Shown: in pieces, positions 7,739 to 16,082 of the stretch | Layout: each line of letters begins with the position of its first letter | Position numbering within the stretch: position 1 is the first letter of the stretch | NCBI RefSeq assembly: GCF_029783845.1 | Contig: NZ_LWID01000001.1 | Coordinates: 1,240,001-1,304,000, forward strand | Length of the DNA: 64,000 bases | Origin: Volucribacter amazonae | GTDB taxonomy: Bacteria > Pseudomonadota > Gammaproteobacteria > Enterobacterales > Pasteurellaceae | Direction of reading: 5' to 3' | Notes under the pieces: generated by a model | The model's database searches: none | Told to the model about the DNA's origin: nothing | Seen by the model: only the letters and a program-made list of their open reading frames with translations | Position numbers and translations under genes: made by a program

Positions 7739-8569
7739 ATGAGCAAATTATTAGCGAAATCACAAAAAAATAATCCTGCTCCCAATGGACAAGTCCAATG
7801 CGTAACACCAAACAGTGCAAATTGGGAATATGTTGGCTTTGAAGTCTATCATTTATCAGCAGGGCAACAACTAAGCTATAACAGCGAGAATACCGAAGTC
7901 TGTTTTGTATTAGTGGCTGGGCAAGCGACTATTAAGACAGCCCAACAAACTTTTAGCCAAATAGGTAAACGCTTATCCCCTTTTGAACGAATTCCGCCTT
8001 ATTCTGTTTATATTCCACCTCATCAGCAAGTGGAAATTATTGCAATAACCCCCTTAGAATTAGCAGTTTGTCGTGCCCCAAGCCAAGGAAATTACCCTGC
8101 TCGTTTAATTTCCCCACAACAAGTAGGCGTTGAACAACGAGGATATGGCAACAACAAACGCTTAGTGCATAATATTCTGCCAGAAACCGAACCTGCTGAT
8201 AGCTTATTAGTGGTTGAAGTGTTTACTGATGAGGGTAATACAAGTTCCTTTCCTAGCCATAAACACGATGATAAACACAGCACACAGGAAACCTATTTAG
8301 AAGAAACCTATTATCACCGCTTTGAACCAAGCCAAGGTTTTGCATTACAACGAGTTTATACTGACGATCGTAGCCTAGATGAATGTATGGCTGTATATGA
8401 CGGCGATGTGGTACAAGTTCCCAAAGGCTACCACCCCGTTGCTACCATTGCGGGTTACAATAATTATTACCTCAATGTAATGGCAGGCCCTGTCCGCAAA
8501 TGGCAATTTAGCTGGGAAAAAGATCACGCATGGATAAATACCAGTGATTATGCAAATAAATTCAAATAA
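7739..8569 (+). CDS. iolB: 5-deoxy-glucuronate isomerase IolB
   Basis: IolB isomerises 5-deoxy-glucuronate to 2-deoxy-5-keto-gluconate in myo-inositol breakdown. The 276-residue protein has the bicupin layout of KduI/IolB enzymes. The metal-binding signature is in the C-terminal half: SFPSHKHD (around residue 175), then LEETYYHRF, and a later HP in GYHPVATIAGYNNYYLN. ATG at 7739 is chosen because GCGAGG at 7727-7732 is a good ribosome site and the product then begins at the family start; the open frame before it covers the promoter and an uptake signal (7692-7700). The partner genes iolC, iolD and iolE are not in the window, so they must lie elsewhere or be absent. Confidence 0.92.
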   Translation: MSKLLAKSQKNNPAPNGQVQCVTPNSANWEYVGFEVYHLSAGQQLSYNSENTEVCFVLVAGQATIKTAQQTFSQIGKRLSPFERIPPYSVYIPPHQQVEIIAITPLELAVCRAPSQGNYPARLISPQQVGVEQRGYGNNKRLVHNILPETEPADSLLVVEVFTDEGNTSSFPSHKHDDKHSTQETYLEETYYHRFEPSQGFALQRVYTDDRSLDECMAVYDGDVVQVPKGYHPVATIAGYNNYYLNVMAGPVRKWQFSWEKDHAWINTSDYANKFK

Positions 8570-8679
8570 TCAACCCATACCACAAGGTTACTTTTTACGG
8601 AATGAGAAGTGAGTTTGTGGTATTTAATGATGTAAATAGTTACTGATCTGCCCATTATGCTTTTCAAGTGGAAAAAATA

Positions 8680-8714
8680 GTTGCTAATAATTTGAGAAAG
8701 TTATTATTAGCAAC
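8680..8714. repeat. 11-bp perfect stem hairpin between iolB and cysI
   Basis: GTTGCTAATAA at 8680-8690 pairs with TTATTAGCAAC at 8704-8714 around a 13-base loop. No clear T run follows, so it may be a weak terminator for iolB or a processing structure. Confidence 0.45.
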
Positions 8715-8734
8715 CATTTTGTCCATTACACCTA

Positions 8735-8758
8735 TAAAAAAGGCGAACAACTCGCCTT
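8735..8758 (-). terminator. Intrinsic terminator of cysI
   Basis: AAGGCGA (8740-8746) pairs with TCGCCTT (8752-8758) around a 5-base loop. Read on the minus strand the stem is followed by a run of six T. It lies about 20 bp past the cysI stop. Confidence 0.8.
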
Positions 8759-8779
8759 ATAACTAAACTCATTTACTTT

Positions 8780-10540
8780 TTAAGCCACCTTACTCACATC
8801 CCAAAAATCAACAGGGGCGTTGATAACAGGTTTAACGATGCCTGTGCGGATAACAAAATCGCCGAAACCTTCATCAGCTTGGCGTTGGGTTGCCCAGTTG
8901 CCGATAAGTTGGTCTAAAATGGCGAGGATTTCAGGTTCGGTAATGTTTTCCTTGAATAAACGAGGAATGCGTGTGCCTGCTCGGTTGCCGCCGAGATGAA
9001 GATTGTAGCGTCCTACCGCTTTTCCCACTAATCCCACTTCAGCAAGCATTGCTCGTCCGCAACCATTTGGGCAGCCTGTTACTCGCAATACAATATGTTC
9101 TTGGCTAACTTGATGCTTTGCCATTAACTCATCAATCCGATCAATAAATTCAGGTAAAAAGCGTTCAGCTTCTGCCATTGCTAATGGGCAAGTAGGCAGT
9201 GAAACGCAAGCCATACTATGTTCACGTTGAGGGCTAATTCGGTCGTCAATTAATTTATATTCTCGAGCAATACGTTCAATTTTAACTTTATCACGGCTAC
9301 TTACCCCAGCCACAATCAAATTTTGATTAGCGGTTAGGCGGAAATCCCCCTTATGTACCTTAGCGATTTCTCGCATACCAGTTTTTAATGGGCGATCAGG
9401 ATAGTCAAGCAAACGCCCATTTTCAATAAATAGGGTTAAATGCCATTTATTGTCTTCGCCCTTAATCCAACCAATACGATCGCCTCGTTCGGTAAATTGA
9501 TAAGGACGAATTGGCTCAAAAACAACGCCCATACGCTGTTCAACTTCTTGTTTCACCCGATCTAAGCCCACACGTTGAATGGTATAGCGTAATTTTGCGT
9601 TTTTCCGATCACTACGGTTGCCCCAATCTCGTTGGGTAGTTACCACTGCTTCAGCACAAGCCAATACGTTGTCTAGCCCAATGAAGCCTAGCTCTAAAGC
9701 AGTATTGGGATAGGTTTTGTGGTTGCCGTGTTCCATTGATAAACCACCACCGATTAACACGTTAAAACCCACTAACTTGCCCTGTTCGCCAATGGCAACA
9801 AAGTTTAGGTCGTTTGCGTGTAAATCCACATCGTTGTGTGGCGGAATGACTACGGTGGTTTTAAACTTACGAGGTAAATAGGTTTTGCCTAGCACTGGTT
9901 CAATTTTATCGCTGGATTCTTTTAATAAAGGCTTCGTGGTTTCTGTGGTAAACACTTTCTCGCCATCAAGCCAAATATCTGCATAAGCGGTAGTACGAGG
10001 CAACAAATGTTCAGAGATTTTTTTCGCCCATTCATAGGCTTCTTTATGCAGTTGGCTTTCTACGGGGTTAGAAGTACAAAGCACATTACGGTTCACATCG
10101 CCTGCGGTGGCAATGGAATCTAGCCCAAGTTGATGCAACCATTGGTGCATTGCTTTAATATTACGTTTTAGTACACCGTGATATTGGAACGTTTGGCGAT
10201 TGGTTAAGCGAATACTGCCATAAGTGGTTTGTTCACTAGCAAATTGATCGATACCTAACCATTGTTGCGGCGAAATAATTCCCCCAGGTAAACGACAACG
10301 CAACATTACATTTTTATTAGGTTCAAGTTTTTGCTCAATGCGTTCAGCACGAATATCCCGATCATCTTGTTCATACATACCGTGAAAGCGGATTAATTGG
10401 AAGTTATCTTTGCTAAATCCGCCTGTAAGTTGTTCATTGAGATCTTGAGCAATGGTGCCGTGTAAGTAATCACTTTGATCTTTAAGCCGTTCATTATCGG
10501 CGAGAGGTTTGTTTTTCCATTCGGTTGTTTTGTCGGTCAT
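8780..10540 (-). CDS. cysI: Sulfite reductase [NADPH] hemoprotein beta subunit CysI
   Basis: CysI carries siroheme coupled to a [4Fe-4S] cluster and reduces sulfite to sulfide with six electrons delivered by CysJ. The 586-residue protein has the duplicated ferredoxin-like sulfite/nitrite reductase domains. The cluster and siroheme ligands are C-x5-C (CVSLPTC) and C-x3-C (CPNGC) at about residues 445-494. ATG 10540 was chosen because GGAG lies 6-7 bp upstream; the frame extends further only through a TTG at 10573. It is the last gene of the minus-strand sulfate cluster, 205 bp after cysJ, with an uptake signal (10583-10591) in the gap. The gap may hold its own promoter. Confidence 0.95.
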   Translation of the reverse strand: MTDKTTEWKNKPLADNERLKDQSDYLHGTIAQDLNEQLTGGFSKDNFQLIRFHGMYEQDDRDIRAERIEQKLEPNKNVMLRCRLPGGIISPQQWLGIDQFASEQTTYGSIRLTNRQTFQYHGVLKRNIKAMHQWLHQLGLDSIATAGDVNRNVLCTSNPVESQLHKEAYEWAKKISEHLLPRTTAYADIWLDGEKVFTTETTKPLLKESSDKIEPVLGKTYLPRKFKTTVVIPPHNDVDLHANDLNFVAIGEQGKLVGFNVLIGGGLSMEHGNHKTYPNTALELGFIGLDNVLACAEAVVTTQRDWGNRSDRKNAKLRYTIQRVGLDRVKQEVEQRMGVVFEPIRPYQFTERGDRIGWIKGEDNKWHLTLFIENGRLLDYPDRPLKTGMREIAKVHKGDFRLTANQNLIVAGVSSRDKVKIERIAREYKLIDDRISPQREHSMACVSLPTCPLAMAEAERFLPEFIDRIDELMAKHQVSQEHIVLRVTGCPNGCGRAMLAEVGLVGKAVGRYNLHLGGNRAGTRIPRLFKENITEPEILAILDQLIGNWATQRQADEGFGDFVIRTGIVKPVINAPVDFWDVSKVA

Positions 10541-10745
10541 ATTTTCACTCCAAGTTTGTTGTTCTATGCTCAATGTTGCTAAAAGTGCGGTCGTTTTTTA
10601 TTTATTTTTGTTTTTTTGCCAACAGTTTTATTGTTAGCAACTTTCAGAAGATAAATAACAGAGAACAGAATAAAGAGTTAAAACACCCATCAGTTAAATA
10701 TATAAAAATAACTCTGTCTTCAGTCCTCTGTCTTCCGTCCTCAGA

Positions 10746-12560
10746 TCAATACACATCCCTCTGATAACGTTTATCTTCTCGTAGTTGTTCAATATAGTCT
10801 TCAGCTTGTTCAAGGCTCATTGCCCCTGCTTGAGCTACCGCTTGAATTAAGGCATTTTCCACGTCTTTTGCCATTTTTGAGGCATCACCACAGACATAAA
10901 TATACGCCCCTTGTTGTAGCCATTGCCAAAGTGCGGTGGCTTCTTGCAAAATTTTATGTTGAACATAGACCTTTTCTTGTTGCTCTCTTGACCAAGCAAA
11001 GCTGTATTTATGCAAATAGCCTTGTTTAGCCGCCTCTTGCCACTCTAATTGATAAAGGAAATCATCGGTAGAACGCTGGTTACCAAAAATCAACCAGTTT
11101 TGTCCCTCTGCCTCTTCGGCGATACGTTGCTGAATAAAGGCTCTAAAAGGGGCGATACCTGTGCCTGAACCAATCATAATAATAGGCTTGCTGTTATCTT
11201 GCGGTAAACGGAAATGGGCATTAGGCTCAATAAAGACTTTCACTTCGCCATCTTCTTCAACACGATCCGCTAAATAGCCTGATGCGCCGCCTGTTCTGGC
11301 TTTATCATCATATTGATAACGCACAACGCCAACGGTTAAATGCACTTCTTCGCCCACTTCCGCTTGTGCCGAGGCAATGGAATACAGTCTTGGTGTTAGC
11401 GGACGCAATAAACTGACTAATTGCTCGCCCGTTAATGCCGTTGGATAATGCTGTAATACGCCAATTAACGGGGTTTGTTGTACATAATCATTCAATTTTT
11501 GCGGATCTGCCACTAAGTCTTGTAACGCATTATGCTGACTTAATTCCGCATATTTTTTCACAAAAACCGTTGTATTTTGGGTCAATTCAAGCTGACTAAT
11601 TAAGGCTTGTCGCAAGGTAACAGGGGCATTGTTAATACTGACTTGCTCATCGCCATTGAGCTGTACCGCTTGCAACACTTCTGCCACCAAATTTGGATCG
11701 TTTTCAAACCATACCCCCAAGGCATCGCCTGCTTGATATTGCAAGCCTGAGCCGGCGAGATCAATCTCCAAATGACGCACGTCTTTTTCCGCTTGGCGAC
11801 TGGTAATTTTTTGATTAACCGATAAGGTGGCGGTAAAAGGATTTTGTTTGTTATAAGGGCTAACTTGAGCGGTGGCGACCGTTTCATTGCCCACATTCAC
11901 CGCTTGTAATTGTTGGGTTTGTCCCTGTTTTTGCTGACAAAGGGTAACCACTTGGGCAATCCATTGTTCCGCTTGTTCATTAAAATCTAAATCACAATCT
12001 ACACGTTCAAGTAAACGTGTCGCCCCTAAATCCGCTAAACGTTGGTCAAAATCCTTGCCTGCTTGGCAAAAATCAGGATAAGAGGAATCGCCCAAGCCTA
12101 ATACCGCAAAACTCAGTTGGGCGAGTTGAGGGGCTTTTTTGCCAAATAAATATTTATAAAGGCTTACCGCTTCCTCTGGTGGTTCGCCGTCCCCTTGGGT
12201 GGAACTCACTAATAATAACAAGGTTTCATCGGCAATTTGCTTGGCTTTATAATCGCCTGCATTTTTACGTTGCACCTCAATCCCCACCGCTTGTAAGGCT
12301 TGGGCTAATTGATCTGCCACCCCTTTGGCATTGCCTGTTTGTGAGGCAGATAATACCGTAACCTTTAAGGGTTCGGCTTGAAGTGCGGTCTGATTTGGCG
12401 ATAAATTTTGTGCAATATCCTGCGTTGCATTAGCCTGTTGAGCGGATAATGCCCAACAATAACCTGAAAGCCAAGCTAATTGGCGAGCATCGCTCTGTTG
12501 TAAACATTGCTGTAATAATTGCAGTTGTTCTGGCTGAAAGGGTAGGTCAATTTTGCTCAT
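10746..12560 (-). CDS. cysJ: Sulfite reductase [NADPH] flavoprotein alpha subunit CysJ
   Basis: CysJ passes electrons from NADPH through FAD and FMN to CysI. The 604-residue protein has an N-terminal flavodoxin domain (SASQTGNAKGVA, STQGDGEPPEEA, GLGDSSYPDFC), a central FAD-binding region with RLYSIAS and GGASGYLAD, and a C-terminal NADPH module (MIGSGTGIAPFRAFIQQR, CGDASKMAKDVE), ending in the conserved DVY. Length matches E. coli CysJ. GGAGG sits 8 bp before the ATG, overlapping the end of cysN, whose stop is 3 bp upstream, so the two are translationally coupled. Confidence 0.96.
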   Translation of the reverse strand: MSKIDLPFQPEQLQLLQQCLQQSDARQLAWLSGYCWALSAQQANATQDIAQNLSPNQTALQAEPLKVTVLSASQTGNAKGVADQLAQALQAVGIEVQRKNAGDYKAKQIADETLLLLVSSTQGDGEPPEEAVSLYKYLFGKKAPQLAQLSFAVLGLGDSSYPDFCQAGKDFDQRLADLGATRLLERVDCDLDFNEQAEQWIAQVVTLCQQKQGQTQQLQAVNVGNETVATAQVSPYNKQNPFTATLSVNQKITSRQAEKDVRHLEIDLAGSGLQYQAGDALGVWFENDPNLVAEVLQAVQLNGDEQVSINNAPVTLRQALISQLELTQNTTVFVKKYAELSQHNALQDLVADPQKLNDYVQQTPLIGVLQHYPTALTGEQLVSLLRPLTPRLYSIASAQAEVGEEVHLTVGVVRYQYDDKARTGGASGYLADRVEEDGEVKVFIEPNAHFRLPQDNSKPIIMIGSGTGIAPFRAFIQQRIAEEAEGQNWLIFGNQRSTDDFLYQLEWQEAAKQGYLHKYSFAWSREQQEKVYVQHKILQEATALWQWLQQGAYIYVCGDASKMAKDVENALIQAVAQAGAMSLEQAEDYIEQLREDKRYQRDVY

Positions 12561-12563
12561 TGA

Positions 12564-13853
12564 TTATGCCTCCACCACACGAATCATACCTGCTGCCACC
12601 GTATGATAAGTGGCTTCATCAATTAAAATAAAGGCACCAATGGCTTGATTTTGCTCATAAGGTGTCGCCAAAATCGGTTTTTGCAAACTCAATTCCACTT
12701 CGCCTAAATCATTCATTTGTAAGCTCGTTGCCCCTGTTTCTTGGGTCAGGGTTTGCACATTAAGCACATTATTCACTTGACGCACCTTAGCAAATAGGGT
12801 TTGGGTGCTATGTTTAAGCAAATATTTGCGAGCGGTATTTAACGGACGTTGATCAAACCAACATAGGGTTGCCACCAGATTTTTAGTAGGTTGCAATGGC
12901 GAATCCAATGCCACTAACACATCGCCACGAGAAATATCAATATCATCGGTTAAACGCAAGGTAACCACTTGCCCACTTTGAGCCTGCTCAACTTCGCCCT
13001 TTGGCGTGATAATTTCTGCTACGGTGGATTGCAAACCTGACGGCTCAATGCGTACCTGTTGCCCCACTTTGATTTGCCCAGCCTCAATTCGCCCTTGATA
13101 ACCACGAAAATCATCTTGTTTATCCGCATCTTGGCGAATCACAAATTGCACAGGGAAATAAAAATCCTGTTGTTGATATTGGTTATCCACCGTTGGCAAA
13201 TTTTCTAATAAGCTCAATAATGGCTCGCCTTGATACCAAGGCATTTGGCTACTTTTATGCACAATGTTGTCGCCCAATAAGGCAGAAACCGGAATAAAAT
13301 GCACCTGAGGAATGGCTAATTGTTGGGCAAGTTGTTGATAAGCCTGACAAATTGCCTCAAATTTTTGTTGGTCATAGCCCAATAAATCCATTTTATTAAT
13401 GGCAACCACAATATGCGGACAATTTAATTCACGCAAAATAGCAGAATGGCGTTTGGTTTGTGGTAATAATGCAAGGGGTTGCTGACTAAAATCAATTTGT
13501 GAGGCATCAAGCAACACCACAGCGGCTGAGGCGGTAGATGCCCCTGTTACCATATTGCGAGTATATTGTTCGTGTCCCGGTGTGTCGGCAATAATAAATT
13601 TACGGGTTGCGGTAGAAAAATAACGATAGGCAACGTCAATGGTAATGCCTTGTTCACGCTCTGCTTCTAAACCATCGGTTAATAAAGAAAAATCAATGGC
13701 TTGCTGATTATTTTGTTGTGATTGAGTTAATAAGCTAAGCTGATCGTTTAATAGGGCTTTGCTATCGTATAACAGGCGACCAATCAGGGTACTTTTGCCA
13801 TCATCAACACTGCCTGCGGTAATAAAACGTAATGGGGTAGTAAAGGTTGTCAT
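12564..13853 (-). CDS. cysN: Sulfate adenylyltransferase subunit 1 (GTPase) CysN
   Basis: CysN is the regulatory GTPase of ATP sulfurylase; GTP hydrolysis drives formation of APS by CysD. The 429-residue protein shows the EF-Tu-like G motifs GSVDDGKSTLIG (P loop, about residue 15), DTPGHEQY and NKMD, then beta-barrel domains II and III. It is shorter than E. coli CysN (about 475 aa) and has no fused APS kinase domain, unlike NodQ-type proteins. It follows cysD by 11 bp and precedes cysJ by 3 bp, as one transcription unit. Confidence 0.95.
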   Translation of the reverse strand: MTTFTTPLRFITAGSVDDGKSTLIGRLLYDSKALLNDQLSLLTQSQQNNQQAIDFSLLTDGLEAEREQGITIDVAYRYFSTATRKFIIADTPGHEQYTRNMVTGASTASAAVVLLDASQIDFSQQPLALLPQTKRHSAILRELNCPHIVVAINKMDLLGYDQQKFEAICQAYQQLAQQLAIPQVHFIPVSALLGDNIVHKSSQMPWYQGEPLLSLLENLPTVDNQYQQQDFYFPVQFVIRQDADKQDDFRGYQGRIEAGQIKVGQQVRIEPSGLQSTVAEIITPKGEVEQAQSGQVVTLRLTDDIDISRGDVLVALDSPLQPTKNLVATLCWFDQRPLNTARKYLLKHSTQTLFAKVRQVNNVLNVQTLTQETGATSLQMNDLGEVELSLQKPILATPYEQNQAIGAFILIDEATYHTVAAGMIRVVEA

Positions 13854-13864
13854 CGCTCTGCTCC

Positions 13865-14791
13865 TTAAAAGTAACCTTGTTTTTTGCGTTGTTCCATCGC
13901 CGCTGCACTGGCTTGGTCATCTAAACGGGTGGCACTGCGTTCGGAAATATCCGTTAATGCAGTTTCACGAATAATGTCAAATGGCGTACTCGCCTCACTT
14001 GCCACAGGGCAGGTACAACTAATATCGCCCACAGTACGAAAACGCACCGATAATACCTCGCTGGTTTCTTGCGGTGCTTTCGGTGTTAATGGCGTTACAG
14101 GCACTAACAAGCCTTTACGGCGTACCACTTCACGTTGGTGAGCATAATAAATGGAAGGCAAGGCAAGATTTTCTCTGGCGATATATTGCCAAATATCCAA
14201 TTCCGTCCAGTTAGAAATAGGGAAAACACGCATATTTTCGCCTTTATGCAATTTGGCATTGTAAAGTTCCCATAATTCAGGACGTTGTGCTTTCGGATCC
14301 CATTGCCCAAATTCATCACGAAAAGAGAAAATTCGCTCTTTGGCTCGGGCTTTTTCTTCATCACGTCTTGCCCCGCCCATTAAGGCATCAAAGCCTTGTT
14401 CCGCAATGGTTTCCAATAGGGTTACCGCTTGAGCAGCGTTGCGTGAGTCCGTTTCTTTGCGTAGCACCACTGTGCCGTTAGCAATGGATTGCTCTACCGA
14501 GCCTACCACCAATTTTGCCCCTAACTCTGCCACCACTTGATCACGAAAGGCGATAACTTCAGGATAGTTATGCCCTGTGTCAATATGCACAAGGGGAAAG
14601 GGTAATTGTACAGGGCGATTGCCAAGCTGAAAGGCTTTGCGAGCTAACGCCAATAAAACGACAGAATCTTTACCGCCAGAAAATAATAAAGCGGGGTTTT
14701 CACATTCTGCCACCACTTCACGGATAATATAAATGGACTCAGCCTCTAGCCAATCAAGGTGTCCGTTGTTGAGTTGTGGTTGTGTTGTCAT
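13865..14791 (-). CDS. cysD: Sulfate adenylyltransferase subunit 2 CysD
   Basis: CysD is the catalytic ATP sulfurylase subunit, making APS and pyrophosphate from sulfate and ATP. The 308-residue protein has the PP-loop FSGGKDSVVLLALA (near residue 40), HIDTGHNYPEV, MGGARRDEEKARAKER and the C-terminal RCTVGDISCTCPV-like motif (FRTVGDISCTCPVAS). ATG 14791 was chosen over an upstream GTG at 14800 because AAGGAG is placed 8 bp before it. It heads the cysD-cysN-cysJ run. Upstream, an uptake signal (14809-14817) and the hairpin repeat separate it from cysH. Confidence 0.96.
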   Translation of the reverse strand: MTTQPQLNNGHLDWLEAESIYIIREVVAECENPALLFSGGKDSVVLLALARKAFQLGNRPVQLPFPLVHIDTGHNYPEVIAFRDQVVAELGAKLVVGSVEQSIANGTVVLRKETDSRNAAQAVTLLETIAEQGFDALMGGARRDEEKARAKERIFSFRDEFGQWDPKAQRPELWELYNAKLHKGENMRVFPISNWTELDIWQYIARENLALPSIYYAHQREVVRRKGLLVPVTPLTPKAPQETSEVLSVRFRTVGDISCTCPVASEASTPFDIIRETALTDISERSATRLDDQASAAAMEQRKKQGYF

Positions 14792-14891
14792 TGTTATCAC
14801 TCCTTAAAAAGTGCGGTTAATTTTTAAATTATTTTTCTATATTTATTGATAGTTTCGCTATTGGCGATTTACATTCCTTTCTTTGTATTTG

Positions 14892-15326
14892 CTAACGGAT
14901 TTCGCCGTTGGCGACTTACTTTCTTTGCTTGCACAAAGAAAGTAAGCAAAGAAATGCCCCCCTAGAAAAACCTTAATCTTCACTTCGGCAAGAACCATTA
15001 CGACTTATTTCTGAACTTGCCTTGCTTTGCAAGGCTTCGGACAACAGAAATAAGTCTATGGTTCTAAGCCTTGTTCAGCGGTTTTTAAGGGGAAAGGGAG
15101 CTTTATTCCCTTTTCTCTTAGTTTTATTTATTTTTTACTCCCCCCTTAAAAAGCCCCTTGCTAAGGCTTACAACGATAGAATAATTTTGGCTGTTTGAGC
15201 GTAGCGAGTTCCAAAATTATTCGTATATCGTTGTTGCCGAAAGCAAGGATTAGGCTTTTTCTAGGGGGCGTGTTTCTTTGCCTACTTTCTTTACACGAGT
15301 AAAGAAAGTAGGTCGCACAAAGTGCG
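14892..15326. repeat. Hairpin-rich composite repeat, copy A (two hairpin modules)
   Basis: It fills most of the 546-bp gap between cysH and cysD. The left end reads AACGGATTTCGCCGTTGG then CGACTTACTTTCTTTG; the right end has the inverse AAAGAAAGTAGGTCGC. Module 1 is a nested hairpin at 14991-15065: AGAACCAT and ATGGTTCT outside, GACTTATTTCTG and CAGAAATAAGTC inside, and a GCCTTGC/GCAAGGC tip. Module 2 at 15170-15234 has ACAACGATA/TATCGTTGT and AATAATTTTGG/CCAAAATTATT arms. CCCCTAGAAAAA and TTTTTAAGGGG bracket module 1. No gene is supported inside it. Confidence 0.8.
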
Positions 15327-15337
15327 AAACACTCTTC

Positions 15338-16072
15338 CTATTTATGCAACCCACATTCCTTACTATCCTTATTTTCCCACCACCAGCGACCAGCACGAAT
15401 GTCCTCGCCCTCTTTTACTGGGCGGGTGCAAGGATCGCAGCCAATGCTAGGAAAGCCTTGTAAATACAACTGGTTATAAGGCACTTGATAATGCAAAATA
15501 TATGCCCACACTTGCTGTTCTGACCAATCAAAAATCGGATTATATTTCGCCATTGCACGAGCCTCATCTTGTTCGGCAAAGGGTAATTCAGTACGGGTTA
15601 CCGATTGTTCACGCCGTTGCCCTGTTAGCCAAGCGTCCGCTCCCTCTAAGGCGCGGTTAAGGGGTTCAATTTTGCGGATATAACAACATTGTTTGCGTAA
15701 CGCCACGCTTTCATAGTAGGCGTGTTTGCCAAATTCTTGCACAAATTGCTCTGCTTTATCCGCTTGTGGCTGAAAAACTTGAAAATCCAAGTGCGGATAA
15801 ATTTGGGCAATTTGTTGTAACAAATCCAAGGTTTCGGAATGTAATAAACCTGTATCTAGGGTAAACACCTGAATGGGAAGATGTTGTTTCGCAATAATAT
15901 CGGTAATCAACATATCTTCCACCGCTAAACTACTGGCAAAACGGGCTTGTTGATGTTGTTGAGCAATCTGTTGTAGCCGTTCAGTTAGGGTTTGTACCTT
16001 ATCCGCTAAACTCGCCACCACCTCATTATTTGGCGTAGGAATTTGCCATAATTTTGGTTTAATTAAACTCAT
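15338..16072 (-). CDS. cysH: Assimilatory APS reductase (CysH family, [4Fe-4S] type)
   Basis: This CysH-family enzyme reduces activated sulfate to sulfite with thioredoxin or glutaredoxin. The 244-residue protein has the PP-loop fold (FASSLAVEDMLI, FTLDTG) and ends DSKECGLHK with the catalytic cysteine. It also has CCYIRKIEPL and GCDPCTRPV, the four-cysteine set that binds a [4Fe-4S] cluster in APS reductases and is missing from E. coli-type PAPS reductase. GRWWWEN before the C-terminus is also APS-reductase-like. No cysC lies in the cluster, which fits direct use of APS. ATG 16072 gives the family start (MSLIKPKLW) with GGCGAG before it; the longer frame overlaps cysG. It is 10 bp after cysG. 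Confidence 0.92.
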   Translation of the reverse strand: MSLIKPKLWQIPTPNNEVVASLADKVQTLTERLQQIAQQHQQARFASSLAVEDMLITDIIAKQHLPIQVFTLDTGLLHSETLDLLQQIAQIYPHLDFQVFQPQADKAEQFVQEFGKHAYYESVALRKQCCYIRKIEPLNRALEGADAWLTGQRREQSVTRTELPFAEQDEARAMAKYNPIFDWSEQQVWAYILHYQVPYNQLYLQGFPSIGCDPCTRPVKEGEDIRAGRWWWENKDSKECGLHK

Positions 16073-16082
16073 TGCTCGCCCC

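Noticed and set aside
15278..15463. Short open frame across the end of repeat copy A and the cysH end
   Set aside because: It runs through repeat sequence and antisense to cysH; the same repeat gives small frames elsewhere (21519-21704, 56146-56379, 18807-19016), all without start-site or family support.
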